Shown: positions 40,031 through 52,604 of the stretch, piece after piece
How positions within the stretch are numbered: the stretch's first letter is position 1
How the letters are laid out: the number at the start of each line of letters is the position of its first letter
Origin: Phylloscopus collybita
Lineage: Eukaryota; Chordata; Aves; Passeriformes; Phylloscopidae
DNA: 64,000 nt
Reading direction: 5' to 3'
Assembly (NCBI GenBank): GCA_027886175.1
Contig: JAJNNQ010000077.1
Location: forward strand, 372,001-436,000
The notes under the pieces: model-generated
The model's database searches: none
Told to the model about the DNA's origin: nothing
Seen by the model: the letters and a program-made list of their open reading frames with translations, nothing else
Position numbers and translations under genes: made by a program

Positions 40031-41007
40031 TGCTCCAGGAATGCCCTGGCAAAGCAAAGCCCAGTGCCCAGGGGCAGAGGGGCAGTGTGCAGGGGGGCAC
40101 CCAGCAGTGTCCTGGCACAGCCAGAGCTCCTGGCATGGACCTGAGGCAGCAGCAGAGCAGGGCCTGGGCTGTGTCTCTCTTCTGGGGACAGCCTGGCAAG
40201 GTGCCCCAGGGCAATTGTCCCACACCAGCCCCTGCAACCACCATGGCCAGCAGAGGCCTCTCCCCACACCTGCAGGAGGTTGTTTGTCCCTGCATGGAGG
40301 GACACCAAGGGACCAGGCCAGCAGTGCCTGCTTGCTCTGTACTGAGGAGATTTCAGCAGTGCATCCTGTGTGTGTGTGTGGGGAGATGAAGCAGAGTGAG
40401 CACCAACACCATCAGCAGCACTCGGGGCTGGCACAATTCCAGAGGCACAAAGAGGGCCTTGAGGCCACTTCACTCTGAGAGTGAAATCCTCTAGGAAACC
40501 ACCTGAGTTCTTTACTGGGCTGTGCTTAGGACTGCAGAGAGAAACATCCAGGGCACGGAGGCTCCAGGGAAACTGCTCAGCACAGCCAAGGACTGCCCAG
40601 AGAGACCATTGGGGTGGGGGTGTGTGGGGAGAAATCACAGCTGCCTCCCTTCTGAACCACCCCCAGGACCGGGACAGGGCTGTGCTGTGTTCTGGGCACT
40701 GACCTGGAACTGAGGGATGTGGAAAAGGCCTTTGGTGTCAGGGCTGTTGAGAAGGCTGGGCAGTGTCACTGGGAGAGCTCTCTCAAACCCCTTGGAAAGG
40801 GCAGGGCCATGCCAGAGGGTCCTGGGAACCTGGGAAAGGCAGACATGGAGCCAGTCTGCAACCAGGGCAGGGAGGGGATTTGGGAGAGTCCCAGCCTGGT
40901 CAGGCTCAGCAGGGAAGGGGATGTGGCAAATCCTCCTGCAGCCATTCCAGGCCCTGGCAGGACAAGGCAGGGATTGCAGAACCCACGTGGGAGGGAAAAG
41001 AAGGGGA

Positions 41008-41348
41008 TGTTGTGTGCCCAGACTTCAGCCAGGCCTGTGACACGGTCTGCTGTGGTCTCCTCAGAGCCAGACTGGAGAGAGCTGGGCTAAAGAAATGGAA
41101 CATGGGCTGGGTGGGAATTTGGCTGAACACTGAGGGTCAAATGTCAAATCCATGGTACAGAGTCCTCTTGGCAGCCCCTCCCTGGTAACATCCCTCAGTG
41201 ACCAGCCCTTGATCACCACTGGGGAACATTTCTATTATCTTTACAATGGCATGAAATGCACTTCAAATTCCTTTATGGATACTGCCAAATTGTAGGGAAT
41301 CTGTGACTGAACTCACCCAGTTGATGGTGACTGCAAAACAAAATTTGG
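41008..41348 (+). mobile_element. CR1 LINE fragment (RT palm region), duplicated copy
   Basis: Counterpart of 37770-38110. It retains DFSQACDTV, with T where the other copy has P, so this copy is closer to the CR1 consensus at that site. Confidence 0.7.
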
Positions 41349-42394
41349 CATAATTGTGCTTTTCTTTCCTATGGGCAAGGTGACTGAGTTGAGTCAATTT
41401 GTCTTTCCATCAGGTGCTAACCAAGCCATAAGAAGACGGAGAAAAAAGTCATGCACCAGAAACAAGAAGTTCCAAAAGGAAAAACCAAACCCAACAAAAC
41501 AAAACCTCAAAGAAACACTCACCCATAAGAACACAAAAACCCCAAAAAGAGACTAAGAACAAAAAGCAAAGGCCACGAAGAGAAGGAAAGCAAATTCACA
41601 GGAAATCTCCTATCAGCAGAAAATGTTTAACAACCTTATGGCAGGAGAGGATTTTTATGTGTCGGTGATGTTTTGAAAGAAAAATGTCTCTAAAAAGAAA
41701 TTAATCCCCTCCTCCCCTTGCCCCCTCTGCTTCCTGCAGTTTATTGCTGATCCTGATGTGACATGCAATGGAACATCCCTTGGGTCAGTCCAGCCCAGCT
41801 GTCCCATCCCTGTTCCCTCAGGAACATTTGCCCACCCCAAGCCCATAGGTTGGGGGGGTTGCAGACACACCTCAGGCAGGGCGAGTGCTGTGACAAGGAC
41901 AGGAGAACAGAACAACATTGACCCTTATCAAGGACAGCAGAACAGAACAGCACAGCCTTGGAGAAATGGATCAAGGATGTATATCCAGCAAACAGCAGTC
42001 ATTCAAAATGCAAGCAAAATGTCAGCTCAGCACTACAAGGCTGACAAAACAGAAGGTTTGCAAAACAATAATATTGCCCATACTCAGGAGTGGGGGTCAA
42101 GGAACAGCCACCTAAAAAGGACACTGGATGTTGAAGACAGACCCCAAAGGACCAGATACGAACTTGTGAGAAGGGGTACAACTATGTCAAGTAAATTCAA
42201 AGGAAGTGGAGATGGCTAATGAATGCATAATTGGTATATGTGATCAAAACTCTGTTCATTTGATGCTCAGTGCACTCAAATGGGGGAAGGATTGTCGAAG
42301 TGACCAGTACTCTGTAATAAAGAATACCTGCTGTCAAATAAAGTTGTTTTCAAATGTTTCTATGGGGTGGATTCAGTATTAAGGGTGTCCTTGA

Positions 42395-42480
42395 CTCCAT
42401 TATGCCCCACAGTGTCACAATGGCCCCTGGGTTCCATGAGGCCCTGCTGCATAACAATGGACCCCATGTTCCGTTATCAA
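42395..42480 (-). repeat. 37-bp satellite remnant S8
   Basis: Counterpart of 39160-39245 in the right duplication copy. Confidence 0.7.
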
Positions 42481-42775
42481 GTAAATGAAGCACAGACAAA
42501 GACTCTCCAAGTAATTAAAGTAAGAAAGTGATATGTTTAATTCAGTGCCAGGCAACATGGGGAGTAACCACCCAAGGACGTGTACAAAAATCACAGAGCT
42601 CTGGCTCTATTTATCTACAAAATCTGACACATTGATGTAATCATTCAACACACCTATACATACTTATTACTTAACCCAGCCTTCTCTCCTCTTCATCATA
42701 AAATGAGCTCAAAGTCCTTTCACGCTTGTGCAGTCCTGCACTCAAATTGGGTTGGTGGGTTTTGAAATGAGTCAG

Positions 42776-43145
42776 TGGTGCCACAGGATGAAGTCAGGAA
42801 CGTCTTCCTCAAGGTAAACTTTTCACCTTGGTCTTGTTGGCTGGCTCTCTGACCCCTTGGGCATAGTTCAAGCTCTCCTGCCTGCTTCTGACTGCTTTTG
42901 GGGCCCAGGTGCACCTACAGTTTCTTCATCTTTACCATACTCCATCCTCCCCTCATAACTTCTACAAACACAGCATAGTCAGGCAAATGTTACATTGTTT
43001 TCTCAAACTAGCTTCATCTGGCACTGATCAACGATCTTACATTGCTTCTACTCTAAACTCTTCATTAATATCCATTGCTTCCTGCTTCTATCCCTTCAGC
43101 TAAATTCTTAACCCTTTAGATTCTTCTAAACCCTTGATTCAATTA
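42776..43145. other. AT-rich unclassified segment
   Basis: Unique within the window. Pyrimidine-rich from about 42910 to 43130. No gene, RNA or repeat recognised. Confidence 0.35.
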
Positions 43146-45420
43146 GAGTCCATCCTGTCAAAATGGCCACTGCCACAATGCTCCCCTTGGTTCCACAAGG
43201 CCTTGCTGTGTCACAACAGCCCCTTGGTTCCATGACCTGCCGTAGTGTCACCATGGTCTCTTGCATCTGCAGTATCACAATGGACAATTGGTGACAAGCA
43301 GCCCCACTGTGTCACAAGGAATATTTGATTCCATAGGGCCCCACGGTGTCACACTGGTTCCACTTTGGTTCCACCAGGCCTCGCTGTGCAGCAATGGCCC
43401 CTCAGTTCCATGAGGTTTTGTACTGAAAACAATGGTCTCCTTGGTTCTGTTGTGTGCAAATGGCTGCTTGGTTCCATAAAATTTCTCCATGTCACAGTGG
43501 TCTCCTTTGTTCCATGAGGCTCTGCAGTGCCACAATGTCTCCCATAGTGTCCATGAGCATCTTCCATACTATCAGCAATGCCCTTTGTTCCAAGGAGGCC
43601 CCACAGCGTCACAATGGTCCATTGGATCCATGAGGTTCTGTAGCGTCACAATGATATCCTTGGATCTGCATTGAAACAATGGACAATTGGTTCCTTGGGG
43701 CCTAGATGTGTCACAATGGACCCTTGGTTCCATGAAGTTCTCTACTATCGCCATGGCCTCCTTGGATCCACAGTATCACTATGGACAATTGGTTCCATGT
43801 GGCCCTGCTGTGTCACAATGGCTCCTTAGTTCCATGAAGACCAACTGTTTAAGAACCATGAGGTTCTGTACTGTCAAAATGGTCTCCTTGGTTCTGGATT
43901 GTAACAATGGACCCTTGGTTCCATGAGACTCCAAGGTGTCACAATGGTCTTCTTGGTTCCATGAGGCCTTGCTGTGTCACAATGGCCACTTCGTTCCATG
44001 AGCTTCCCTAGTGTCACCATGGTCTCCTTGGCTCTGCATTGTCACAATGGACAATTGGTTTCATGGAACCCTGATGTGTCACAGTGAAGCCTTAGTGCCA
44101 TGAGATTCTCCAGTTTGACAATGGTCTCTTTGGTTCAATGACACTTTGGAGAGTAACAATGGCTGCTCGGTTCCATGACATTCCATAGTGTCAACAATGG
44201 TCTCCTTGTTTCTGCAGTGTCCTAATGAACCCTTGGTTCCAAGAGTTTCTCAAATGTCACTGGACTCCTTGGTTCCGTGTGTCCCTGCTGTGTCACCACA
44301 GCCCCTTGGTTCCATGAGTTTCTGTACTGTCAACAATGGTTCCTTTGTTCCAATGTGGCCTTGCTATGTCACAACGGACCGTGGGTTCCATGAACTTCTT
44401 TGGTGTCACAATGGCCCCTTGGATCCATGAGGTTCCATAGTGTCTCCGTGGACTCCTTGGATCTGCATTATCATTATGGACAATTCCTTCCATGCAGTCC
44501 CAATGGGTCAGAATGTCCCCTTAGTTCCATGAGGCCCTGCTTTGTCCCAATGGCCCCTTGGTTCCATAGGTTTTATGCTGTACCAATGGACTCCTTGGTT
44601 CTAGGAGTTACCCTGCTGTTAGCAGGGGTTTCTTTGGTTCCAGCAAGGCCAGGCTGTGCCTCAATGCACCCTTGGTTCCACAAGGCCCTGCTGTGTCACA
44701 ATGGACCCTCTATTCCATGAGGCTCGAAAGAGTCACAATGGACCCTTGAGACCGTGGGGTTCTGTCATGTCACACAGGACTTTTCATTCCATGAGTTTTT
44801 GTACTGTCAACAGCAGTTTCCTCGGTTCCACAGTGTCACAATGGCCCCTTGGTTCCATGAGCTTCTGTAGTGTAACATGGTCACCTTGATTCCATGAGGT
44901 TCTGCAGTTGTCACAGTAGAAACCTTGTTCCATTAGGCCTCCAAGTTTCACGATGTTTGATTCCAGGAGGCACCACAATGTCACAATGGACCCTTGGTTC
45001 TGTGAGGTTCCATAGCATCCCAATGGTCACCGTGGTTCCATGAGTTTCCTTAGTGTCACAATGGTCTCCATGGTTCCAATAGGCCCTGCCTTGTCACAGT
45101 GGTCCCCTGGGTTCCAATGAGGCCCTGCTGTGGACCCTTGGTTCCATGATGTTCTGTGGTGTCACCATGTTCTTCTTGACTCTGCAGTGTAACAATGGAC
45201 CATTGGTTCCACACGGCCTGGCTGTGTCACAAAAATGTCTCTTTGATTCCATGACTGCCCAACCAGAGACTTGTTTCTGGGAGGTTCCCTACTGTCACAA
45301 TTGTCTCCTTGATTCCATGAGCCTCCGCTGTGTCACAATGGACCCTTGGTTAAACAGGGCCTTGCAGTGTCTCCAGAGGCTCCTTGGTTCCAGGAGGAAC
45401 ACAAAAGCTTTGCATCCACA
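43146..45420 (-). repeat. 37-bp satellite array S9 (about 60 monomers, minus)
   Basis: Left border of OR unit 2. Its right half (about 43750-45420) shares monomer order and variants with 19802-21095, as expected of duplicated amplicons. Confidence 0.9.
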
Positions 45421-46718
45421 TTGTGCAACGCTTCCTTTACACACCTGGGAACCTCTGGCTGCATTCCAAAGAAGGGTTCAAGCTGAGGATGGCACCAGCA
45501 GCTTCCATCTGCAACAGAGATCCAGGACAGGGACAGAGAATTCAGCTGAGAGACTCAGAGAATTCTGCTTCCAGAGATCATTTCTGGGTACACTGTCCCT
45601 TGGAGAAAGGTGACATCATTCCAGGCAGCCTGTCCTGAGCATGTGGTTCCTGAGTGGGCTTTGTTGTTTAGGAAACCTGCTCAGGCTTTTCCATTCTTTC
45701 CTCACCAAGAGGAAAACTTTTCCTGGGCCTGTGTGCAGGCAGAGGCCTGAGGAGAGCAGGTGGTACATGGTGCAATGGGCTGGGACAGGAAGCTGCAGAG
45801 CTCAGGGGAGAAGGTTGTGCTGCAGGGCACAGGGATGTCAGTGCCAGGTGGGCAATGTCAGACATGGTGAGGTTGGGATGAGGAGCAGGTTGTCCAAACA
45901 GGGGCAGCCTGCAAGGGGCTCATTCTTCTCTTTGGCCAGATCTTCTAAAGAAACATTCTACATTAAGATCGCTTGGAGAATCCTACAGTCACCTCTTCAA
46001 TGAACTGAAAATTTTAAAAATACTCATGGGTTTTATAAAAACAAAAATCATGAGATGCACTTTGAAATCTTCCTCCTTGACACATCACCACACTGACTCC
46101 TATCAGGTGCGCAGGCCCTGGATGCTCAAAGACTTTTGAAGGAATACAAAGACCTCCTGAGGGCTTTCTATATTTTCATCAGGCCCACACTGGATTTGGG
46201 GCTGAGTCCAGGATCCCCAGGCACTGAGAGAATGTTGAAGAAGCTGCTGAAGGAGTCAGAAGCAAAATTCCAAGTCCCTTGGAGCATCCCTGGGGGCATG
46301 GAGTGCCAAAGGCTGCCCAGGCACTGGTGAGAGCAGCTCCTTGAGGCCAGGATTGCAGGGAGCCCAAGGCTGTGAGCAGGGACTGCAATGCTGAGCAAGG
46401 CCTGGGCTGGCTGGAGGGAGCAGAAAGGCCAAGGCCTGAGCCCAGGCCTGGCACAGCAGGGCCTGTCCCTCGCGGCTGGCTGGGGGCTGTTGGTGGGGCA
46501 GGGGGATGGCAGGGGCAGCAAGGACAAATGTCCTAAAGCTGCAAGGCCTGCCAGCCTGCTGAGGGAGGGGCCAGGCAGAAGGCAAGTGCAGGCTTTCCTG
46601 CAAGGAAAGTTCCTTCTGTGGGGCCTGCAGAGGCGCTGGCAGAGCCCAGGGGACAAAGGCCTGGGTGCCTGTGGCCCTGCCAGCCCTGCCCAGCCCTTGG
46701 CCATCTCTCCTGCAGCTG
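45421..46718 (-). other. Distal 3' flank of OR unit 2
   Basis: Duplicate of 21096-22410 with small indels. No gene. Confidence 0.5.
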
Positions 46719-47030
46719 GGAGTGTGGATCTGCTGGAGGGCAGGAGGGCTCTGCACAGGGCCCTGGAAAGATTGGATCCAGGGCCCAAATACAGCAATGT
46801 CAGGTTGAACAAGACCAAGGGCCGGGTCCTGCACTTTGGCCACAACAACCCCTGCAGTGCCACAGGCTGGGGACAGAGTGGCTGGACAGCAGCCAGGCAG
46901 AAAGGGACCTGCAGGGACTGATGGACAGCAGGCTGGACATGAGGCAGCAGTGTGCCCAGGTGGCCAAGAAGGCCAATGGCTCCTGGCCTGGATCAGGAAT
47001 GGTGTGGCCAGCAGGAGCAGAGCTGCTGCG
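46719..47030 (+). mobile_element. CR1 LINE fragment (unit 2)
   Basis: Translates as [20 protein letters not shown] and on through VLHFGHNNP and AQVAKKANGSWP. It ends earlier than the unit 1 copy, at the join with the OR 3' flank. Confidence 0.8.
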
Positions 47031-47321
47031 CCACCCCTGCCTTCCCCACAGCCCTGCACATAGACATTGCTGCTGCAACTCCAGAGAAGGGAACAAAAGG
47101 GGATTTCCAGTGAAAACATTTTTGGGAGATCTTTTAGTTCATTTCGAGCCACTGAGAACACAGAAACTCTTTGACACAGTCTGGGGCCACAGCAAAGGTT
47201 AAGAGAATCAAACTGAGAAAGAGCACAAACACTGACATTTCTTTGCAGATAATTTTGAAAAACTAAGACAGGGAAAAAACAAAAACCCACAACCAAACCA
47301 ACAAGAACTATAAATATGGCT
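47031..47321 (-). other. Proximal 3' flank of OR unit 2
   Basis: Short version of the 3' flank: the CR1 fragment lies only about 330 bp from the receptor stop, whereas unit 1 has about 1.6 kb between them. A deletion here or an expansion in unit 1 explains the difference. Confidence 0.45.
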
Positions 47322-47327
47322 TTTATT
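47322..47327 (-). promoter_or_regulatory. Polyadenylation signal of OR unit 2
   Basis: AATAAA on the minus strand, 31 bp past the stop codon, at the same spacing as in unit 3. Confidence 0.6.
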
Positions 47328-47357
47328 ACAAGTCATTTACACAAACTGGCCAGCAGT

Positions 47358-48290
47358 TTAGTGTTTCTGAAATCGTTCAGTGACCAATTTCCACACTGCA
47401 GCTTTGAGCTCCTGGTTCCTCAGGCTGTAGATGAGGGGGTTCAGGGCTGGAGGCACCACCGAGTACAGAACTGACAGGGACAGATCCAGGGATGGGGAGG
47501 AGATGGAGGAGGGTTTCAGGTAGGCAAACATGGCAGTGCTGATGAACAGGGAGAGCACAGCCAGGTGAGGGAGGCAGGTGGAAAAGGCTTTGTGCCGTCC
47601 CTGCTCAGAGGGGATCCTCAGCACAGCTCTGAAGATCTGCACATAAGAGAAAACAATGAACACAAAACAGCCAAATGATAAAGTGGCACTGAATATAGTA
47701 ACTCCAAATTCCCTGATATAGGAGTTGGAGCAGGAGAGGTTGAGGATCTGGGGCACATCACAGAAGAACTGACCCAGGGCATTGCCATGGCACAGGGGCA
47801 GGGAAAATGTGTTGGCTGTGAATAGCAGAGCATTGAGAAAGGCACTGGCCCAGGCAGCTGCTGCCATGTGGGCACAAGCTCTGCTGCCAAGGAGGGTCCC
47901 GTAGTGCAGGGGTTTGCAGATGGACACGTAGCGGTCGTAGCACATGACAGTCAGGAGGGAAAGCTCTGCTGTGATAAAGAACAGAAAAAAAAAGACTTGG
48001 GCAGCACATCCTGTGTAGGAGATGTTCCTGGTGTTCCAGAGGGAATTGTGCATGGCTTTGGGGACAGTGGTGCAGATGCAGCCCAGGTCAGTGAGGGCCA
48101 GGTTGAGCAGGAAGAAGAACATGGGGCTGTACAGGTGGTGGCCGCAGGCTACGGCGCTGATGATGAGGCCGTTGCCCAGGAGGGCAGCCAGGGAGATGCC
48201 CAGGAAGAGGCAGAAGTGCAGGAGTTGCAGCTGCCGCCTGTCTGCCAATGCCAGCAGGAGGAAGTGCCTGATGGAGCTGCTGTTGGACAT
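47358..48290 (-). CDS. Olfactory receptor, OR14 family (14J1-like), unit 2, intact
   Basis: 310-residue single-exon odorant GPCR, colinear with the unit 1 and 3 receptors without indels. Sequons at N3 and N89, GN at 39-40, PMFFFLLNLALTDLG at 56-70, Cys95/Cys177, MCYDRYVS at 116-123, KAFSTCLPHL at 234-243 and PALNPLIYSLRNQE at 281-294 are all present. It differs from the others mostly around residues 100-110 (FFFLFFITAE), 186-205 (SNSYIREFGVTIFSATLSF) and 248-256 (FISTAMFAY), the faces expected to line the ligand pocket. Upstream, the pyrimidine tract present in units 1 and 3 is kept but the CAG acceptor reads CAAAAG, and a short upstream ATG (ATGTTTTGA) lies 20 bp before the start. The coding frame is intact, but transcript processing may differ. 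Confidence 0.95.
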   Translation of the reverse strand: MSNSSSIRHFLLLALADRRQLQLLHFCLFLGISLAALLGNGLIISAVACGHHLYSPMFFFLLNLALTDLGCICTTVPKAMHNSLWNTRNISYTGCAAQVFFFLFFITAELSLLTVMCYDRYVSICKPLHYGTLLGSRACAHMAAAAWASAFLNALLFTANTFSLPLCHGNALGQFFCDVPQILNLSCSNSYIREFGVTIFSATLSFGCFVFIVFSYVQIFRAVLRIPSEQGRHKAFSTCLPHLAVLSLFISTAMFAYLKPSSISSPSLDLSLSVLYSVVPPALNPLIYSLRNQELKAAVWKLVTERFQKH

Positions 48291-49375
48291 TTGCTATTTC
48301 AAAACATTGCAACCTTTTGAAGGAGGAAAGACAATGAAAAGTGACAGAAGATTTCTCACAGAAAAGTCAAAGCCCTTTCTCACAGACCATCGCCTGACAC
48401 TAAACACCTCCCCCCTGTCCCTGTCTAGGAGATCTTCCTTTACCTTGGTTGCTGGAGCTCGCATTGCTGCTGGCCAGTGTTGTGTGAGGAGCCAGACCTG
48501 GACCTGCAGGACACCTGGGAGTCAGCCCTGACCCCCAATCAGTGCAGGGGAACAGTGAGGGCAGGGGCCAGTCCTGGTGTTTGAACCTGGACAAAGAATC
48601 TGCTCCTAAGGCACAGGAGCTGTCAGGGCAAAGGATGGGGATTGCAGGAGGCAGAACGAGAGATTCTGCTGCACCTGGGGAGAACAGAGAGTCCAGTGAG
48701 GCAGGAGGATTGTCTGAGCCTTAGTGCAGACTGAGAGGAGCTGCTCTGTCCCTCTCTCCTTTTCCCATCTGCCCTGGAATTGCACCTTTCTGAGCATCAC
48801 TCCCGTGTTTCCGTGGAAAGGCAGGAGACACTGCTGAGAGCAGAGGGATGCCTGGCACAAAAAGTGGCCCCTGCCTTTCCCAAAGTCAGGGAGAGTCAGC
48901 TCATTCCCAGCCTGCCAGCCTGCCCTGCCCAGAGCTGCCCAGGCACAGGGAGCTGGGACACCCCACTGCTGTGCTCAGCCTGAGCAGGAGGAGCCCAAGG
49001 GCTGGGCCTGAGCCTGCAGCTGGAAGTGCCATTCCCAGAGAGCCCCTCAGCAATGGCAGCAGCAGGTGGGAAGGCAAGGAGAGAGAGAGCTGGGCCCTGA
49101 GGAAAAGCCTTTCCCTGCCCAGCCCTGCCCAGCCCCTGCAGTGCAGGCAGCAGCAGTGCAGGACAGTGGCCCTCAGGCCCTGGGCAGCAGGCAATGGGCA
49201 CATGGCAGCAGAGATGCCCTTCATCTCTGGAGCTGCTCTGCCGGCCCAGGAGGGGACTGAGGGCCCCCAGCCCCCGGGCTGAGGGCTGTGCTGGCTGCCA
49301 GGGGACACAGCAGCTGTGCTGCTCAGGCCAGTGTCTGCCCTGCAGGGCAGGGCTGGCAGCTGCCACATCTCCCCT

Positions 49376-49407
<32 letters not shown>

Positions 49408-50540
49408 GCTGCCCTCAGCACTGCCTCCCTCCCTCCCTGCCCAGGGCTCTGCTGCTGCAGCTGTCCCAGCCCGAGCTGTTCCTGTGGGCCCGGGCTCCTT
49501 CCCTGCCCAGCCCAGCCCCTGGGCCAGCTCTGCCCTGCAGCTGCTCCCGGCTGCAGGCATTAAAGAACAGCTCCCCCAGGCCTGGGCACCATGGAAAGCT
49601 GATGCTGCATGGATCTGCAGCCTGGGCAGCTGCAGGCACTTGCTGAGCTTCCCAGGAAAACTCAGTGGGATGGTTTAAGAGCCTCAGCCTCTGCTCTGCC
49701 CTGCACAGCTGAGTTTCCATTGCCACCAAGCTGAGGCAGAGAAAAGTGGGAGCACAGATTCAGGAAAGCAGAGACCCAAGTAGGAAATTCCTGCCCTGAA
49801 TGAGCTCATGAAAAGTCCCCTCCGAAATGACCTGGGCATGAGCTGGAGCCCTGAGCAGCCCTGGCACACACAGCACCCTCTCCACAGCAGCAGCAGCAGC
49901 AGCAGCAGGACCTGCCCTGGCAGGAGTCACTCCTTGCACCCACTGCTCCCGTCCACCATCCATGGGAGCTCCGAGGCAGGCTGAGAGCTGCCCCTGGCAG
50001 GTGGCAGATGCCCTGGGCTGGGCAAGAGCCCTGAGGGCTGCAGGAGCTGCTGTGCAGGACATCCCTGGGCAGCCCTGGCTGCAGCCCCAGCTTCAGCCCC
50101 TGCAGCCGTCCCTGGCAGCAGGAGCCGTCCTGCCCTGTCCCTCTGACGGTGCCCAGGGCAGCCCCGCTCTGGAGCACATCCTCCCCCAAAGCAGAAAGGG
50201 CAGCAGAGCCATCCTTACAGTCACCTCAGTCCTGTCCAGGGTCAGCTTTAACAGATCCCTGCAGCCAGAGAATGAGTGTGCCAAAAGCTGTAAAAATTTC
50301 CCCAGAAAGTAGCTCAGAGTTTTCAAAAGCTGTGAAGATTTCTCCGTGAATAATCTCAGAATTGTCCTTCCTGTCTCTTTAAGCCTTTGTCTGCTTCACT
50401 GCTCTCAGGTATCTGCAAGCAGTGCCCTCAGCCCTGCTGGGCTGATGAGGAGCTGCTCCTCAGGAGAAATGTCCTTTTGTAGCTCTTCTAGGTTGCCATG
50501 ATCATCCTCTCTTCCAGGAGCCCAGCCCAGCTCATAAGCA
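48291..50540 (-). other. 5' flank of OR unit 2
   Basis: Only partly colinear with the unit 1 and 3 flanks (for example 48890-48970 with 26280-26360); from 49560 it duplicates 1-917. It contains a (CAG)10 run at 49377-49406 and another of about eight CAGs near 49885. GC-rich frames on both strands; no gene. Confidence 0.5.
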
Positions 50541-51620
50541 CAGACACAGCACAAGGACTTTAATTAATCTCTTGGGGATTTGGTGCTGTTTACATCAGAT
50601 TCAGTCCCTCAGAGTGTGCAAAAAAAAACTTCTCAAGAACTCCAAATCAGATTCCAAGTCCAAACTTTCTTTAAGTTTTAATGGGTCCCACAGAGAAACA
50701 CAACTATGAAAGTTTCTCCAGGATCCTGGTAGAGCAGAACCCTGCAGGCAGTGAGGACAGGTGGGGACAAACATGGCAAAGTTGTCTCTGATGCTGAGCA
50801 ACCCTGGATGTGTTTCAGGAATGCAAAGGGCCATGCCCTGAGCCCCAGCACCTGCCAAGGCACATCCTGTCCCTCCCTCCTTGCTCAGGCCTCTTCCCAG
50901 GCCACTGGGATGTGGGGATGTGCAATGCCAAGGGCAGCACCATGGGGCAGCCCCTGCCAGGCTGCTGAGCAGGGACAAGGAGGCCATGAGGCCCTTGCAG
51001 GCCTGCAAGGGTCACTTGTCCCCTCCTGCTGGCTCAGGCCCAGGGCCAGCAGCCATGGCCCAAGTGCTGCAGGAGTTGGCTGTGTCAGGGCCTTGCAGCT
51101 GCTGCCCATCCCTGTGGCCTGTGCAGCCCAGGCTGTCCTACGGTGTCCATGCCCTGTGCCTCTGTCCCTGCAGGCTGTCGTCACCCGCGGCTGCCCCACC
51201 TGGCTGGGCCCTTCCTTTGCTGACAGCTCTGCGTCCTGCCTGCCTCTGCCTGGGCACACACAGCCTTGGGCTGGATACCAAAAGGGTTCATTCCATTTTT
51301 CCTGTGCCTGTGAACTTCTAGCACAGGAACAAGGCATGCAGGGCCTGCTTTCCCAGCAGGGATGATTGGAAGAGAAGGAGACGTCTGTCTGAAGGGTGCA
51401 GTGATAGAGAAAACAAGGAATGAATCTGGGAACTGGGGGTGGGTTTTATGGAAATGGGTAAATTGTAATACACATTCAGTGACTGTATATTAGCAATACA
51501 CTTGCAGAATTATGTATCCACATAAGGTTAGGAGTTATCCCTTGGTGGACCTCAGGCCTGAATAACTGATGCCCTCTTACACACCAAATGTATGTTAAGG
51601 AGTCTTATTCTGGTATTTTG
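50541..51620 (+). repeat. Y block, copy 4 (unit 2)
   Basis: Colinear with 918-2005. A 146-codon frame at 50881-51321 is preserved. Confidence 0.7.
50559..50578 (-). promoter_or_regulatory. Candidate OR promoter module (unit 2)
   Basis: TAATTA at 50561-50566 and TCTCTTGGGGA at 50568-50578, about 2.27 kb upstream of the receptor start at 48290. Confidence 0.35.
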
Positions 51621-51624
51621 GACA

Positions 51625-52604
51625 TTTGGTGACATCAGAGGCTCACAGAATCAAGGAGTCAGCTGTGACACCTTGGAACCTCATTGAACAAAGGGTTCAT
51701 TGTGATGCAGTGGAACCCCAATGGAACCAAATGTCCATTGTATCAGAGCAGGGCCTCATGGAACCAAGGAGACCATTGCTGGCAGTAGGGAAGCTCATGG
51801 AACCATGGGATCATTGTGAAGGTGTGAGGCTGCAGGGAATCAACAGTCCATTGTGGCACTGCTGAACCTTCTGGAATCAAGGTGATTATGGTCTGCTATG
51901 GAACTTCATGGAACAAAGGATCCATGGTGACACTGTGGAACTCAGACCATTGTTGAAAGTGCAAAAGCTCATGGAGCCAGAAGTCCATTGTGACACAGCA
52001 AGGCCTCATGGAACCAAGGGTCCACTGTTGCTCTGTAGGGCTTCACAGAACCCAGGAGACCATTTGGACACTGTGGGACCTCATGGAACCACCTGCCACT
52101 GTGACACAGCAGGGCCACATGGAGCCAAGGGGCCACTTAGACACTGAGGAACCTGATGGAACCAAAGGTCCATTGTGTCACTGTGGGGCCCTGTGGAACC
52201 AAGGGGACCAGAGTGACACTGTGGTACTCCCTGGAACAAAGGGGCCACTCTGATTCTGCTTTGCCTCATGGAACCAAGGGGCCACTACCACACTGCAGGG
52301 TCTGGTCAAACCAAGGCAGTCTTGTGACACTGCGGGTCCCCTTGGAACCAAGGATCCATTGGGACATTGTGGGGCCTCATGGAACACTGGAGATCATTGT
52401 GACCGTTGGGAACCCACTGGAACCAAGGGGCCATGGTGACAGTGCAGGGCCTTGTGTAACCAAAGGGCCATTGTAGCACGGCAGGGCCTGATGGACTCCA
52501 GGGGACCACAGTGACACTGTGGGGCTCCATGGGACAAAGGGGCCATACTGACCCCATGGAACCAAGGAGACCTTTGTGACACTGCAGGGCATCACGGAAC
52601 CAAG
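51625..52604 (+). repeat. 37-bp satellite array S10a (about 26 monomers)
   Basis: Right-hand satellite of OR unit 2, colinear with the start of S1 (2010-2860). It is interrupted at 52605 by an LTR. Confidence 0.9.

Larger units (their letters stand above)
40186..42775 (+). repeat. 3.24-kb tandem duplication, right copy
   Basis: Second copy of 36946-39536, same order throughout. The shared part ends at about 42775, after 'GTCAGTGGTGC'. Confidence 0.85.
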
